A stretch of DNA of 64,000 nt from Candidatus Pacearchaeota archaeon. GTDB taxonomy: Archaea; Nanoarchaeota; Nanoarchaeia; Pacearchaeales; GW2011-AR1. The position numbers were made by a program, and so were the translations under genes. Under the pieces are notes generated by a model. The model made no database searches. It saw only the letters and a program-made list of their open reading frames with translations, and was not told where the DNA came from. Where the stretch lies: contig NZAS01000177.1 of NCBI GenBank assembly GCA_002686195.1, forward strand, positions 32,904 through 96,903. Reading direction: 5' to 3'. Positions 1 to 11,135 of the stretch are shown here, in pieces (the stretch's first letter is position 1; the number at the start of each line of letters is the position of its first letter).

Positions 1-2
1 GT

Positions 3-428
3 GATGATAAAAGCGATATAGACGTTTCTCTTGATAGCGTTGCAGATGCTATAAAAATACTGAGAAGCGGAAGGTCAGTTGATGATAGTCAAATAAGTGC
101 GCAGATGAGATCATACTTTGATAGACTCGACGACCAAGAAAGACAGGTGCTTTTAATATTCTTAAGATCATTTGCGGGAATATTAACAGGATCTGTTACA
201 GGTGCTGATGCACAAGATCCGAGTGATCCTCCGTCAAGCATAAAGATGTCACCAGGAAGTGGTGAGGATAAAGAGCCTGCGCAGCAACGTGCAAGAACAG
301 TCCCGACGGATGATGAGGAAGATGAAGAAGAAGCAGAAGGCACAGAGGATACATCACCTCCCATCCGTGTAGGAGAGCAGAGAGTTAACGAAATCAGGGA
401 AAAAGTAAAAGGCTTGATGTCGTTATAG
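3..428 (+). CDS. 5'-truncated acidic protein, unknown function
   Basis: The frame is open from the first bases of the window, so the true start lies upstream. The visible 141 residues begin with an aspartate-rich helical stretch, followed by a proline/serine/glutamate-rich low-complexity segment with a run of acidic residues, and end with a short basic helix. Such acidic disordered tails occur in phage scaffold or virion-core proteins, but nothing here is diagnostic. It precedes a small gene with its own promoter-like site. Confidence 0.6.
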   Translation, partial: DDKSDIDVSLDSVADAIKILRSGRSVDDSQISAQMRSYFDRLDDQERQVLLIFLRSFAGILTGSVTGADAQDPSDPPSSIKMSPGSGEDKEPAQQRARTVPTDDEEDEEEAEGTEDTSPPIRVGEQRVNEIREKVKGLMSL

Positions 429-434
429 CACATA

Positions 435-463
435 ATGTACTTTATTAAGCTTTGCAGTATTAT
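435..463 (+). promoter_or_regulatory. Promoter, ATGTACT-N16-TATTAT
   Basis: Two boxes separated by exactly 16 bases match the motif recurring throughout the window. Only five bases separate the -10 box from the next ATG at 469, and no Shine-Dalgarno sequence is present, so the transcript may be leaderless. The -35-like box is one base off the better copies. Confidence 0.45.
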
Positions 464-468
464 ATACC

Positions 469-681
469 ATGCAGAAAAAAATAATACAGCTACCATCAGG
501 CGGCGAGCTTGAAATTGACGTAACGCCAAAATTTTTATCATATGTGAGGCATCATTTTAAAATTCCAGAACATGATGACGTAACAGATGACGACATTAGG
601 ATGTTTGTTCATGGAAGTGTAAAGTCAGCTCTTGATAATGCTGAATCTGATCCATCGTGGGTTGTTGTCGATGATTCATAA
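469..681 (+). CDS. Small acidic protein, unknown function
   Basis: A 70-residue soluble protein of mixed helix and strand character, with several acidic pairs. No family recognised. The ATG directly follows a -10-like TATTAT and has no ribosome binding site. The next gene starts about 40 bases later with a strong binding site, so it is probably a separate translational unit. Confidence 0.6.
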   Translation: MQKKIIQLPSGGELEIDVTPKFLSYVRHHFKIPEHDDVTDDDIRMFVHGSVKSALDNAESDPSWVVVDDS

Positions 682-723
682 ACGCTATCATTAAAACATA
701 TTTATCACTGGAGGTCCTCTCTT

Positions 724-2031
724 ATGAGTGATTACAACAACATAATGAAGCTAATAAAAGAGTCATTAGTGTCAATGTCAGATGGAACTGATGCGGAGTA
801 TGGATCAAGAAATCACGTAAATGATCTTCAGTCAATGATAGCTAAGTTGATACTTGTAAAAAACTCATTGCGAAAAGGTCCAAACAGGCTAAAGCATAGA
901 AAGGAAATGCATAGAATTCAAGATGCAATAGGCGCATTAAGATATCTAAGCAGAGTTGCAGAAAGAGAAGGCATAAAGTCAGGAATTCTAAAAGAGGGCG
1001 GATTAAAGGCACCACATCTTACAGCACATGTTAAAATTGATCCTGAAACAGTTAAGCTAACAGCTGATGTGTATAAAACAGTTATAGACATGTGGAATAA
1101 GCACATGGAGCTTGCTGGAATGAAACCAGTTAGAATAGTTGATACAGTCGGGTCTTCTTATTATCATACAGTTGATGACCCTGGGTCAGAATATGGTGAC
1201 ATAGATGTTTCAGTATCGTTCCCCGTTGGCATATCTTCTGGAGCACCGCCAGATGAGATACGGCAGGCAGAGAACCAGACAAAAAAAGACTACGTCGAAT
1301 CTTTAATAGGATTTTTAAATCAGTCAGTGGAAATAGAGAAGCATGTTAACACTGCTGCCACACTTCGCGGGTCAGATAAAAACCCAGATTCAGCTTTACT
1401 TCTTATTCTGAGGCTGCCAAATGGTGATCATATCCAGGCAGATACAATTGTAACATACCCGCTGTACATTAAGTCAGATGAATCAGACGCTGAATGGATG
1501 CCCTGGAGGTGGATACCTGAACAAGGTAAAAAAGGATATACAATAGGAAATCTCTATACTGCCTTAGGTGCGTACTTTAATATGTCAATAGGTGACAGAG
1601 GTGTGCTTGCAAAGACTAGGGATGGTGAAATAGTGCCATTTAGGCAGAGAAAGGGGACGTCTTTAATTTTAGTTAGTAAAAACATTAGAACATTTTTGAG
1701 AGACATCGCAGAAGAATTTGCCGGTAGCGGATTTATAGAAAATGACTTGCTTACAAAATATCCAGGTGTTGATCCTAAGAATATTACAATTGCTAATTTG
1801 GCTACAGGCATAAAAGGGCTTGCTCTAACTCTTGAGGATAATGATATAATATCATCTTCTACAGATATGCTTGATGAAATTCTTGAACTATATACGGTTG
1901 GTCTTAAAAGAAACATCGACAAGAAGCTTAATCTCGGCATAGACACAGAAAAATACAAAGGTCTTGAAAAGTTAAACGACAATGTTAGTAATATTGTGAA
2001 AGAAATTTTTAAAATTAGTGGTGAAAGATAG
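724..2031 (+). CDS. Nucleotidyltransferase-fold protein
   Basis: A 435-residue protein preceded by a good GGAGG site. Gly143-Ser144 followed by Gly-Asp159-Ile-Asp161-Val fits the polymerase-beta-type nucleotidyltransferase signature (Gly-Ser, a spacer, then Asp-x-Asp). A later G-D-H-I-Q-A-D segment could give the third carboxylate. The N-terminal 110 residues are helical and basic. Family members add nucleotides to RNA, proteins or small molecules; the substrate cannot be told here. Its stop codon overlaps the GTG of the phosphoesterase gene, so the two are coupled, and a large multi-domain protein with a further nucleotidyltransferase module follows. Confidence 0.7.
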   Translation: MSDYNNIMKLIKESLVSMSDGTDAEYGSRNHVNDLQSMIAKLILVKNSLRKGPNRLKHRKEMHRIQDAIGALRYLSRVAEREGIKSGILKEGGLKAPHLTAHVKIDPETVKLTADVYKTVIDMWNKHMELAGMKPVRIVDTVGSSYYHTVDDPGSEYGDIDVSVSFPVGISSGAPPDEIRQAENQTKKDYVESLIGFLNQSVEIEKHVNTAATLRGSDKNPDSALLLILRLPNGDHIQADTIVTYPLYIKSDESDAEWMPWRWIPEQGKKGYTIGNLYTALGAYFNMSIGDRGVLAKTRDGEIVPFRQRKGTSLILVSKNIRTFLRDIAEEFAGSGFIENDLLTKYPGVDPKNITIANLATGIKGLALTLEDNDIISSSTDMLDEILELYTVGLKRNIDKKLNLGIDTEKYKGLEKLNDNVSNIVKEIFKISGER

Positions 2032-2675
2032 TGGATTTCTTTACGTCCGACACGCACTTTGGGCATAGGAATATTATAAAATACTGTAATCGTCCGTACA
2101 CGGACGTTGATCACATGAATGAATCATTGATTAAAAATTGGAATAGTGTTGTGTCAAATGACGACAAGATTTTTTTGGTGGGGGATGCCTTTCTTAGGGG
2201 ATATGACGATCCAAAAAAAATAGTGCACAGGCTGAATGGCTATAAAGTACTCATAAGGGGAAATCATGATCAGCCTAAGCGAAGAATGCTAGAGGCAGGA
2301 TTTGATGAGTATCATAGGCTAGTGAAGTATGATATGCCAGATGGAAGAAAAGCACTAGTGCAACACCACCCAATTCCTGAATCTCTTTTTGACAAGTTTG
2401 ACATTTTAATTCATGGTCATGTTCATGATGCAGAAAAAGTAAGAGGCGGTAGACTAAATGTCAGCTCTGACATATGGGATTATACACCTGTTTCAATTGA
2501 TGAAATATTGAAGATTGATATAAAAAAGGAAGACGATGATAGCAAGTGGTGTGATGCATATGTAAGTGGAAACATGGTAAGGTCGCATATTGCAGTTCAT
2601 ATTCACGATTTTTCAGGAGTTATTGAGCATATTTATTCAACGATTAGCAACGCACAAGGCGGAAAAAATAAATGA
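2031..2675 (+). CDS. Calcineurin-like metallophosphoesterase
   Basis: This 214-residue protein carries the full metal-ligand series of the superfamily: D-T-H-F-G-H at the N-terminus, G-D near residue 50, G-N-H-D near 77 and H-G-H-V-H near 130. It resembles the short YfcE/YdcH-type phosphoesterases that hydrolyse phosphomono- or diesters. The GTG start shares its G with the stop of the upstream nucleotidyltransferase, and the gene overlaps the next by four bases, so the three are likely co-translated. A role in removing RNA end phosphates before ligation is an inference from context. A second, unrelated-looking phosphoesterase lies at 38000. Confidence 0.9.
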   Translation: MDFFTSDTHFGHRNIIKYCNRPYTDVDHMNESLIKNWNSVVSNDDKIFLVGDAFLRGYDDPKKIVHRLNGYKVLIRGNHDQPKRRMLEAGFDEYHRLVKYDMPDGRKALVQHHPIPESLFDKFDILIHGHVHDAEKVRGGRLNVSSDIWDYTPVSIDEILKIDIKKEDDDSKWCDAYVSGNMVRSHIAVHIHDFSGVIEHIYSTISNAQGGKNK

Positions 2676-5600
2676 AATTAGGGTTGTACGGCGGCGGATT
2701 TAAGCCATTTCACACTGGTCACTTTTCAAAGTTGCTTCTTGCACTAAGTGAAAACGATAAGGTTCTCTCATTTTTCGGGATTCAAAGACAAAAGCTTAAT
2801 AAAAAAGGAAATCCCTTAAAGACCAAGTTCAGAACATTTGGAGATTCCGATAGACAATACACAGAACCTCTTCAAGATGCTGTGTTTGTCATATATGAAA
2901 AAGCACTTCAGAATAAATACCCTAATAAGCTTGATGTGATTTCTGCAAAAAATACATCTCCAATTAATAATGTTCATAATGTTCTTGATAGATTTGCATA
3001 TTCTCGACTATCTGACAGCGAAACAGCAAGGGCTAGAGGCGAGGCATCACAGTCAAGAAATTCAGCTCTTGCAATTGGAAATCTTACGACAGAATATGAT
3101 GGCGGTAATCACAAGATAGATCTATCTACAGTAGATAGTATAACTGTATATGCTGGAGATGATGAGATAAACTCATATGCTTTTTTGTTAGGAATGAAAA
3201 AGCGTGCCGAAAGAGGAGACTCTATTGTCGGAGAGAAGGTATATGAGCTAATTGATCAAGGAAAAATATCATTCAAGTCAGGAATGTCTGATGTACTAGG
3301 CCTTGTTAATTTATTAAAAGACTATCATCCAGATGCATCTGAAGAGATGATAACAATTAGAGGAACTGATGTTCGAGGGTTTGTCGGGTCCGGTGACATT
3401 AAATCATTTAAAAAATATCTTCCTGATGTTTTAAGTGATGCTGAAAAAAATGAAATTGTTAAGATAGTGACTGCTGATGAGGAAAGAATTAGCGAGTCAT
3501 CTCGCACACCGGTCATTACTGATTCAACAATTCTTAGAGCTGCGTCTAGATTCATAGCATCAAAATCGATAAGGGAGGCAGCTGTCACTCCTGAGTCACA
3601 TATTCCTGGACTAACAGAGGATATGAATCTAACATTTGATAGCCTAAAGCAGTTAATAGAGAATGTTCTTGGGGGAAGAGCTGATCATATTGAGGAGAAG
3701 ATGGACGGTCAAAATTTTACGTTTACTGTTCTAGACGACGGCGAGATAAGATTATTTGGTAAGGGTCCTAGGGTTACAACACTTGAGAAAGGAGGAAAAG
3801 GAAGAGAGGATATTAGAAATATTCAAACGTGGGGAGAGAAAACAAAGGATGCGTTTGGCTCCGGATATGATGTTTTAAATGAGTATATTAAAAAGCTAGA
3901 CATCAATAAAGTAAGGGAGCTATTCCAGAACGGGATGGTTGTAGTTGAGGGCCAGATACTAACACCGATAAACCCAAACACGATCCCATACACTGAAAAT
4001 CACTTTAGGTTCATAAGGCCTGCCACACCATATGATAATGTGGAATTAAATTCAGACATATACGATGCCCTCTTTGTTGATGACGATGTTGAGATACAAG
4101 ATCAGTCTGGTAGAGACTGGTCTATTGGCGTTGTTCCAAAACTAGAGCAGACAAACCAGTCAGCAGCTGAGATAATAAGCCAGATAAATGAGCTCAAGGG
4201 TGAAATTGACTCACTGTTAAAAAGATTTGATCATCCTCCTAAGACTGTTGGTGAATATGCGACTCTAGTCATGAAAGATTATCTTAACAATTATGCGCCT
4301 GATCTAGATAGCATGCCAGATAATGTCAAGACAAGAGCGATACACAGACTTTTAGATAAATTTCACGCAGGATCAGGAAAGTTTATAGAAAAAAGAATTA
4401 CAAGTAGAGAGATGGATCCTGTTCACTGGAAGACATTTCAGAAAATTGATAAGATGGCGACTACACATGTTGTTGCAGCTATTGTTGATCTTGAAAAAAT
4501 TATACAAAAGCTAGGATATTATTTCTTTGAAACGCTAGAATTCACACTTGCCACGAATGATAATATTACAACTGATCTTGCAAATGAGGTCAATAAAATA
4601 CAGGCAGCACTAAAGAATAATGCCATAAGGGTAAAGAATGTTGAAAGCGGTGAGATAGGTGATATAGTCGATACAGCGTGGGCAACAAAACTAGATGCAG
4701 CAATTTCACGAGTTGAACAGATGCCGCTCTTTAAAAAAGCAGTTGAGGGTGTTGTCTTAAGGATGCCAGGAGAAAGGGGAGAGAGGGTTTCTGTTAAGCT
4801 GACAGGAATGTTTACACCTGTCCACAGGCTTGTAACTCTGTTCAGGTATCCGTCTAGGGGAGAAGTTCTTTCAATTGACTATCCCGAGAATGATGATGAA
4901 GAGCTAAGGCTATCTAATGATGAGGAAGAAGCTCTACTTGAAGCCATAAGAATGTTTAAAAACACTCTTTCAGAGGGTGGAAAGGCATTTAAAAAATCTA
5001 TAGTTGATAGTGACGGTAAGAAAAAAAAGGTTGTCATAACATCACAGGAAAAGCTATCTAGAGATCAGGCAAATAGATTAATTACATCATTAAAAAAGAA
5101 TATTTTAGATCCTTTAGATATTGATCTAAATATTGAAAAGAGTGAAACTGGAAATAGCTTGCTTGGAAGCACAGGAACTGATGCAGATGTTTTAGGAGAT
5201 GTTGATCTTTTGGCTGTTATTACAGATGATATGATTAGCAAGTATGTTGACGATGTCGTAATAATGAAACAAGCCAGGAAGGGAAAGAGAAAGGATAATG
5301 TTATAAAAGATACACTTGAAGCCATGTTAAATAGCTCACAATATCTACAAAAAGAATTAGTACAGGGAGTTTCTAATATAGTCATCGCCGGCAGCATGGT
5401 CAGTATTATGATACGCGATCCAGATGCAGATAGCAGCACACAGCCGCAACAGAATGAATTATTTCAAATTGATCTTGTTCCAGAAAGACCGGAACACGCC
5501 GGAGATACTTGGTGGGAGCTAAGGGGTGGATACCAGGGAAAGGTCAAAGGTGTATATAGAAACTTAATGCTGTCTTTATTGGCAAATATTGCAGGCAGAA

Positions 5601-6781
5601 GCAGGACAACACCTGATGAGAATATAAAAGTAACACTGCAATGGCCAGGCGGGTATACAGAAAAGATTAATGGCGAGGAAGTTGAAAGAATTAGAGATCC
5701 TGATCTTTATCTACCGCTAATAGGCCTCAATGACGTCGATAAGTTTAAAATTGAATCGTTTGAATCACTTGTTGATTATATGGTAAAATCAGGCGATAAA
5801 ATATTACAGCAGGCACTGGATGAATTTGAGGAATACCTTCCAAGATATTTGCCTTCCGAGGAGTCTGAAAAGGCTATCAAGTATGTCAATCAATCAATGA
5901 TGTCAACTATGTCAGAACTAAAAGTGAGATCGATTATTAGAGAGGCAATTGTTAAAATAGGAGATGATGCATTTGATCTGTCTGATTCACAGATAGGTTC
6001 TATCATAAGATATATTAGAGATGATCTCAAGGTTGATAGATTTACACCAGAGTCTGGATTTGAATCGTTTATGCTTAGGCTAGATGATACAAATGCAGAA
6101 AGAGTGAGAGAGGTGATGAAAAATGCCATACCAAAAAACTTGCAAGTAGTTACAATGGAGATTTTGTCACAGATCCACGCCGACGTAAATAATGTTCTCT
6201 TTTCAGCTACACCTGGTGAGAGAGTTATAGTTCCTGATGAGCTGTTACCTCTTGCTGAGTATAGATCGACAAGAAGAGGAGGGAGCCAGACAGGTGCCGG
6301 TGAATTGATTATTCCATTTTTGTTTAACGATTCTAGTGTAACAGTCGGTAACGCTTCATTTGATGTAATAATAGGCGGATCAAACTGGGAGGTGAAGGCA
6401 GCAAAAAATACAACAGGAATAATGCTAGGGTCAGCAAGAGGAAAAACATTTTCAGATAGCAGCATCTATAGACAGCTTGTTCTTCTTGGATTTAACCCGG
6501 GAGAGCTTACTGAAGTTGGTAATAAAGCACTTAAAGATATTGCCAGTAATGCTATCAATAAATTTTCTATAGTTGATGATACCGGAGATGTAATAGAGAA
6601 CGTAGAGAGATTTTTTGATGAGTTATCGAAAGAGGCTAGAAAGACTTCGCTAAATGATGTCGAAGGAATTGTATGGTATCACAATGGTGCTCTTTTATTC
6701 ACACAAAAAGAAAAAATATATGTTAAAGCAATTACACGTGGAAGATATATTGTGTATGAAAAGGGCACAAGTGCAAATTAA
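2672..6781 (+). CDS. Four-module nucleotidyltransferase/ligase/nuclease-like fusion protein
   Basis: A 1369-residue protein, the largest in the window. Module 1 (about 1-260) is a cytidylyltransferase fold with G-G-F-K-P-F-H14-T-G-H17 and, near 227-236, the I-R-G-T-D-V-R motif typical of NMN or phosphopantetheine adenylyltransferases. Module 2 (about 320-720) has K343-M-D-G, the motif I lysine of covalent nucleotidyltransferases (ATP-dependent ligases and capping enzymes). Module 3 (about 790-1120) has Gly832-Ser833 then Gly-Asp843-Val-Asp845 and a later Asp934, a polymerase-beta fold. Module 4 (about 1200-1369) has Asp1231 with Glu1240-Val-Lys1242, a PD-(D/E)xK nuclease pattern. The combination suggests nucleic-acid end repair or NAD-linked chemistry; these are motif calls and no module is proven. 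It overlaps the gene before it by four bases. Confidence 0.75.
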   Translation: MKLGLYGGGFKPFHTGHFSKLLLALSENDKVLSFFGIQRQKLNKKGNPLKTKFRTFGDSDRQYTEPLQDAVFVIYEKALQNKYPNKLDVISAKNTSPINNVHNVLDRFAYSRLSDSETARARGEASQSRNSALAIGNLTTEYDGGNHKIDLSTVDSITVYAGDDEINSYAFLLGMKKRAERGDSIVGEKVYELIDQGKISFKSGMSDVLGLVNLLKDYHPDASEEMITIRGTDVRGFVGSGDIKSFKKYLPDVLSDAEKNEIVKIVTADEERISESSRTPVITDSTILRAASRFIASKSIREAAVTPESHIPGLTEDMNLTFDSLKQLIENVLGGRADHIEEKMDGQNFTFTVLDDGEIRLFGKGPRVTTLEKGGKGREDIRNIQTWGEKTKDAFGSGYDVLNEYIKKLDINKVRELFQNGMVVVEGQILTPINPNTIPYTENHFRFIRPATPYDNVELNSDIYDALFVDDDVEIQDQSGRDWSIGVVPKLEQTNQSAAEIISQINELKGEIDSLLKRFDHPPKTVGEYATLVMKDYLNNYAPDLDSMPDNVKTRAIHRLLDKFHAGSGKFIEKRITSREMDPVHWKTFQKIDKMATTHVVAAIVDLEKIIQKLGYYFFETLEFTLATNDNITTDLANEVNKIQAALKNNAIRVKNVESGEIGDIVDTAWATKLDAAISRVEQMPLFKKAVEGVVLRMPGERGERVSVKLTGMFTPVHRLVTLFRYPSRGEVLSIDYPENDDEELRLSNDEEEALLEAIRMFKNTLSEGGKAFKKSIVDSDGKKKKVVITSQEKLSRDQANRLITSLKKNILDPLDIDLNIEKSETGNSLLGSTGTDADVLGDVDLLAVITDDMISKYVDDVVIMKQARKGKRKDNVIKDTLEAMLNSSQYLQKELVQGVSNIVIAGSMVSIMIRDPDADSSTQPQQNELFQIDLVPERPEHAGDTWWELRGGYQGKVKGVYRNLMLSLLANIAGRSRTTPDENIKVTLQWPGGYTEKINGEEVERIRDPDLYLPLIGLNDVDKFKIESFESLVDYMVKSGDKILQQALDEFEEYLPRYLPSEESEKAIKYVNQSMMSTMSELKVRSIIREAIVKIGDDAFDLSDSQIGSIIRYIRDDLKVDRFTPESGFESFMLRLDDTNAERVREVMKNAIPKNLQVVTMEILSQIHADVNNVLFSATPGERVIVPDELLPLAEYRSTRRGGSQTGAGELIIPFLFNDSSVTVGNASFDVIIGGSNWEVKAAKNTTGIMLGSARGKTFSDSSIYRQLVLLGFNPGELTEVGNKALKDIASNAINKFSIVDDTGDVIENVERFFDELSKEARKTSLNDVEGIVWYHNGALLFTQKEKIYVKAITRGRYIVYEKGTSAN

Positions 6782-7049
6782 CGACAGAATAAAAGAGCAG
6801 GTTGACTTTGTCGCAAGCTATGCTGAAGACTGTGATGACTGGGTTACGATTAAAAAACAGATAATGCTAGGAATACCATCACAGCTTAGAAAGAACTTTT
6901 CCCGAAGAGATCAAAAAACAAAGGAGCAATGGCTAAATGCTTTTGAGATAGAACTGATTAATTACTATAAGGAGCTAACAGGAATAACCTTGCTGCTCCG
7001 AACATTAGCTGAAAGAAGGGAGATGTTCGGTGACATCAGAAAAATATGA
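6771..7049 (+). CDS. Small helical protein, unknown function
   Basis: About 92 residues, highly charged and predicted helical. I place the start at the GTG at 6771, which has an AAGGG site five bases upstream; an in-frame ATG at 6756 is the alternative. It overlaps the end of the giant fusion gene and the start of the next gene, so translation is probably coupled. Family not recognised. Confidence 0.6.
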   Translation: MQINDRIKEQVDFVASYAEDCDDWVTIKKQIMLGIPSQLRKNFSRRDQKTKEQWLNAFEIELINYYKELTGITLLLRTLAERREMFGDIRKI

Positions 7050-7785
7050 TCATGATAGGCTTGCTCGTATTCTTAAAGAGATAATGGGTGGCATTGGTTT
7101 CACGCTCGGTGCGCAAAGACAGACAAATAGCTTTGATAGTTTTTATGAAATATTTGGAGAGTCGCAGACGTCTGGACTTGGCAGAATTCTGCCAAGATCT
7201 ATTCTTAGTGCCGGCGGTGTTATTGGTTCAATAGTGCTATATGGGGAAGACTTCTACGAAGGATTAAAAAATGCAATAGGGCTTGAAGATGACTTTATTG
7301 CAAAAAAAATTACAGAACTATTTAGTAATATTATTAAAGAGTCTGGTGCGGTAGTTGAAGATTACTTTCCGCGCACGCTGCGTGTTTATGGTGGGCCTGT
7401 GGGATCAGATGCTGAAAAAGTTGATGCGGGCAAGCTAACACCCTTTATTAATGCATTGCGTGACGATGTCAATAGTGTTGTCACTGAATGGAGCCAGACA
7501 AATACAGATGATATTAACAACATCTTTGAAGCCTTGAAAAATATGATGAACTCTGATTCTGATATCCAGGACGTAACTGATATAATTTTAAGCAAACTAG
7601 ACGTAGACCAAATAGAGTCAGTCAGAGGATTTCTTGCTAGTTACATCGTGCCTGGATTTTTTAAATCAATGATTAATGCATGGGAAAGTAGATTTTTAGA
7701 AATGACAAGCGATTTTCCAAACGAGAAGGAAAACATTGAGGGAATCTTTAGCAATGCACGAAGTCGACTAGGCATTTCTGAATAG
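7030..7785 (+). CDS. Protein of unknown function, 251 residues
   Basis: Starts with GTG inside the end of the preceding gene. The sequence is mostly helical with a Gly/Ala-rich stretch around residues 50-70 that is too polar for a clear membrane span. No catalytic motif is visible. The downstream 57 bases contain no gene and end in a GGAG site for the next gene. Its coupling to the giant fusion protein suggests a related role, but this is only positional. Confidence 0.6.
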   Translation: MTSEKYDHDRLARILKEIMGGIGFTLGAQRQTNSFDSFYEIFGESQTSGLGRILPRSILSAGGVIGSIVLYGEDFYEGLKNAIGLEDDFIAKKITELFSNIIKESGAVVEDYFPRTLRVYGGPVGSDAEKVDAGKLTPFINALRDDVNSVVTEWSQTNTDDINNIFEALKNMMNSDSDIQDVTDIILSKLDVDQIESVRGFLASYIVPGFFKSMINAWESRFLEMTSDFPNEKENIEGIFSNARSRLGISE

Positions 7786-7842
7786 GCATAAACATTTCAT
7801 GATGATTGTGAAATAATTCATTTATTCTATTTGGAGATATAA

Positions 7843-8193
7843 ATGAGAAATACATCTAGCTGGGTTCCTGAAATACTGTATGAAGAAAATTCTGACGGAT
7901 CATCATCAAACATTCCCTTTGTCATGGTTCCTGACGGGGAGGATATGCCTTCACTTTTATATATTTTTGAGTCAAGGGACACAGGTGAGTTTGAGCCAGG
8001 GCTTGACGGAGAGGACGTTCCTGTATCACAGTGGGATCTTCATCAATATGCTGACCTTCTTGTTTTAAAGAGCAAGCTTTCTATTGACGATTATAATAAA
8101 GTTAGAATTGCCCTTGGGCTACAGACATTGGAAGAAGCTGTTGAGGCAGGACGAAAAATTACAAGTAATGTTAAAAATAATCTTGAAACGTGA
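7843..8193 (+). CDS. Protein of unknown function, 116 residues
   Basis: An acidic soluble protein with a well-placed GGAG ribosome binding site. The N-terminal half is rich in Ser, Asp and Pro; the C-terminal half is helical. No family recognised. It stands alone between short non-coding gaps. Confidence 0.6.
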   Translation: MRNTSSWVPEILYEENSDGSSSNIPFVMVPDGEDMPSLLYIFESRDTGEFEPGLDGEDVPVSQWDLHQYADLLVLKSKLSIDDYNKVRIALGLQTLEEAVEAGRKITSNVKNNLET

Positions 8194-8253
8194 CAATAGA
8201 GAGGGATGTTTTTTTTAATGGGTCATATTTAATCTATGCTGGAGTAATTTAAT

Positions 8254-8652
8254 ATGAATTTTGATATAAATAGACTTTCTAAGCTGGCAGGACTACCAGC
8301 TTCAGAATCGGGTGTCCTGACAGAGGCCCAGAATAGAAGTAAGCATGATGATCCTGGTATTGACGGTCCAGATCAGGCTGAGCAAGTCAACGAGACAGAG
8401 GAAGAAGATCCTGATGATGATGAGGTCCTCGAGGTTGATGAGAATGAGCTAAGAGAGGCTGTTGCAAGCATGAGAAAGCAAAATCTTGAGGAGTCTAGGC
8501 TCCGCGAGGCCGTGCGAGGCGAGATAAGAACAGTTCTTGAAGATCTTGGAATGGTTGAAAGTGATAGCAGGTGGGTATATGGAGATAATCAGCCCACAAA
8601 TAGCAGAAAGGGCTTGGTTAATCTTGCATTCCCAGGAATTGGATTTAAGTAG
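8254..8652 (+). CDS. Probable virion-associated protein with N-terminal targeting-like peptide
   Basis: A 132-residue protein. The first 23 residues (I-N-R-L-S-K-L-A-G-L and then V-L-T-E-A) look like the N-terminal peptides of phage head proteins that are trimmed after a Glu by a prohead protease. The middle is an acidic low-complexity region and the C-terminal part a charged helix. I infer packaging into the capsid; no database match was run. A rho-independent terminator follows directly. Confidence 0.55.
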   Translation: MNFDINRLSKLAGLPASESGVLTEAQNRSKHDDPGIDGPDQAEQVNETEEEDPDDDEVLEVDENELREAVASMRKQNLEESRLREAVRGEIRTVLEDLGMVESDSRWVYGDNQPTNSRKGLVNLAFPGIGFK

Positions 8653-8679
8653 GCTGTACTAGAGACTCCAGCCAAAGCG

Positions 8680-8709
8680 GCCTGCCTTTTAAAAAGGTGG
8701 GCTGTTTTT
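8680..8709 (+). terminator. Rho-independent terminator
   Basis: An eleven-base stem (GCCTGCCTTTT with AAAAGGTGGGC, two G-T pairs) is followed by TGTTTTT. It ends the transcription unit upstream of the gene at 8758. Confidence 0.8.
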
Positions 8710-8757
8710 GTATATTGTCCATGATCTATGCTGTATATTTCTTCATTAGGAGAAAAT

Positions 8758-9164
8758 ATGGACTACAATGTCGGACAGATTGTGTACTTGCTGTCAAAGA
8801 AAAATTCTCGTGTTTTTCCGTCGATGATTGTTGAGCAGGTATCAAGGAAGACTCTTGATGCCGAGGAGGTATCATACGTAGTGAGGCTGCCTGATAAAAA
8901 GCTAAGCTGTGCCTCTCTTGACAGTTTAGATGTCGAAGTTTTTATATCGCTGGATGTTTTGAAAGTGAGGCTCATTGATGATGCCACAAGAGCAGTAAAC
9001 GATATGATAGCATCAGCTTCTGACTTAAGAAAAAACGCGTTCGGTGATGATAATAATGGTGCCGATGCACCGCTTCAGCCTGTTGATAGCGACGGCATAT
9101 CTGAAAATATATCTGTAGACTTAGGTGATGGTGTGAAAGCTAATTTTAATATTGGGAGCCTTAC

Positions 9165-9168
<4 letters not shown>
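8758..9168 (+). CDS. Protein with N-terminal SH3-like segment, unknown function
   Basis: The ATG at 8758 is chosen for its AGGAGA site. The 136-residue product starts Y-N-V-G-Q-I-V-Y-L-L, similar to the opening of the GDLV family, then continues with a helical region and an acidic C-terminal tail. It may be a distant, extended member of that family. It overlaps the following membrane-protein gene by four bases. Confidence 0.6.
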
Positions 9169-11080
<1,912 letters not shown>

Positions 11081-11135
11081 CCTTTATTTCCAGTTTGGCG
11101 AATACATATCTATATAACAGAGAGACGTCCTTCGC

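Noticed and set aside
1554..2114. A 186-residue open frame on the - strand
   Set aside because: It lies entirely opposite the nucleotidyltransferase and phosphoesterase genes, has no ribosome binding site and reads as Ser/Ile/Leu-rich antisense.
5890..6465. A 191-residue - strand frame inside the giant gene
   Set aside because: Antisense of a gene with clear motifs; composition typical of complementary-strand translation.
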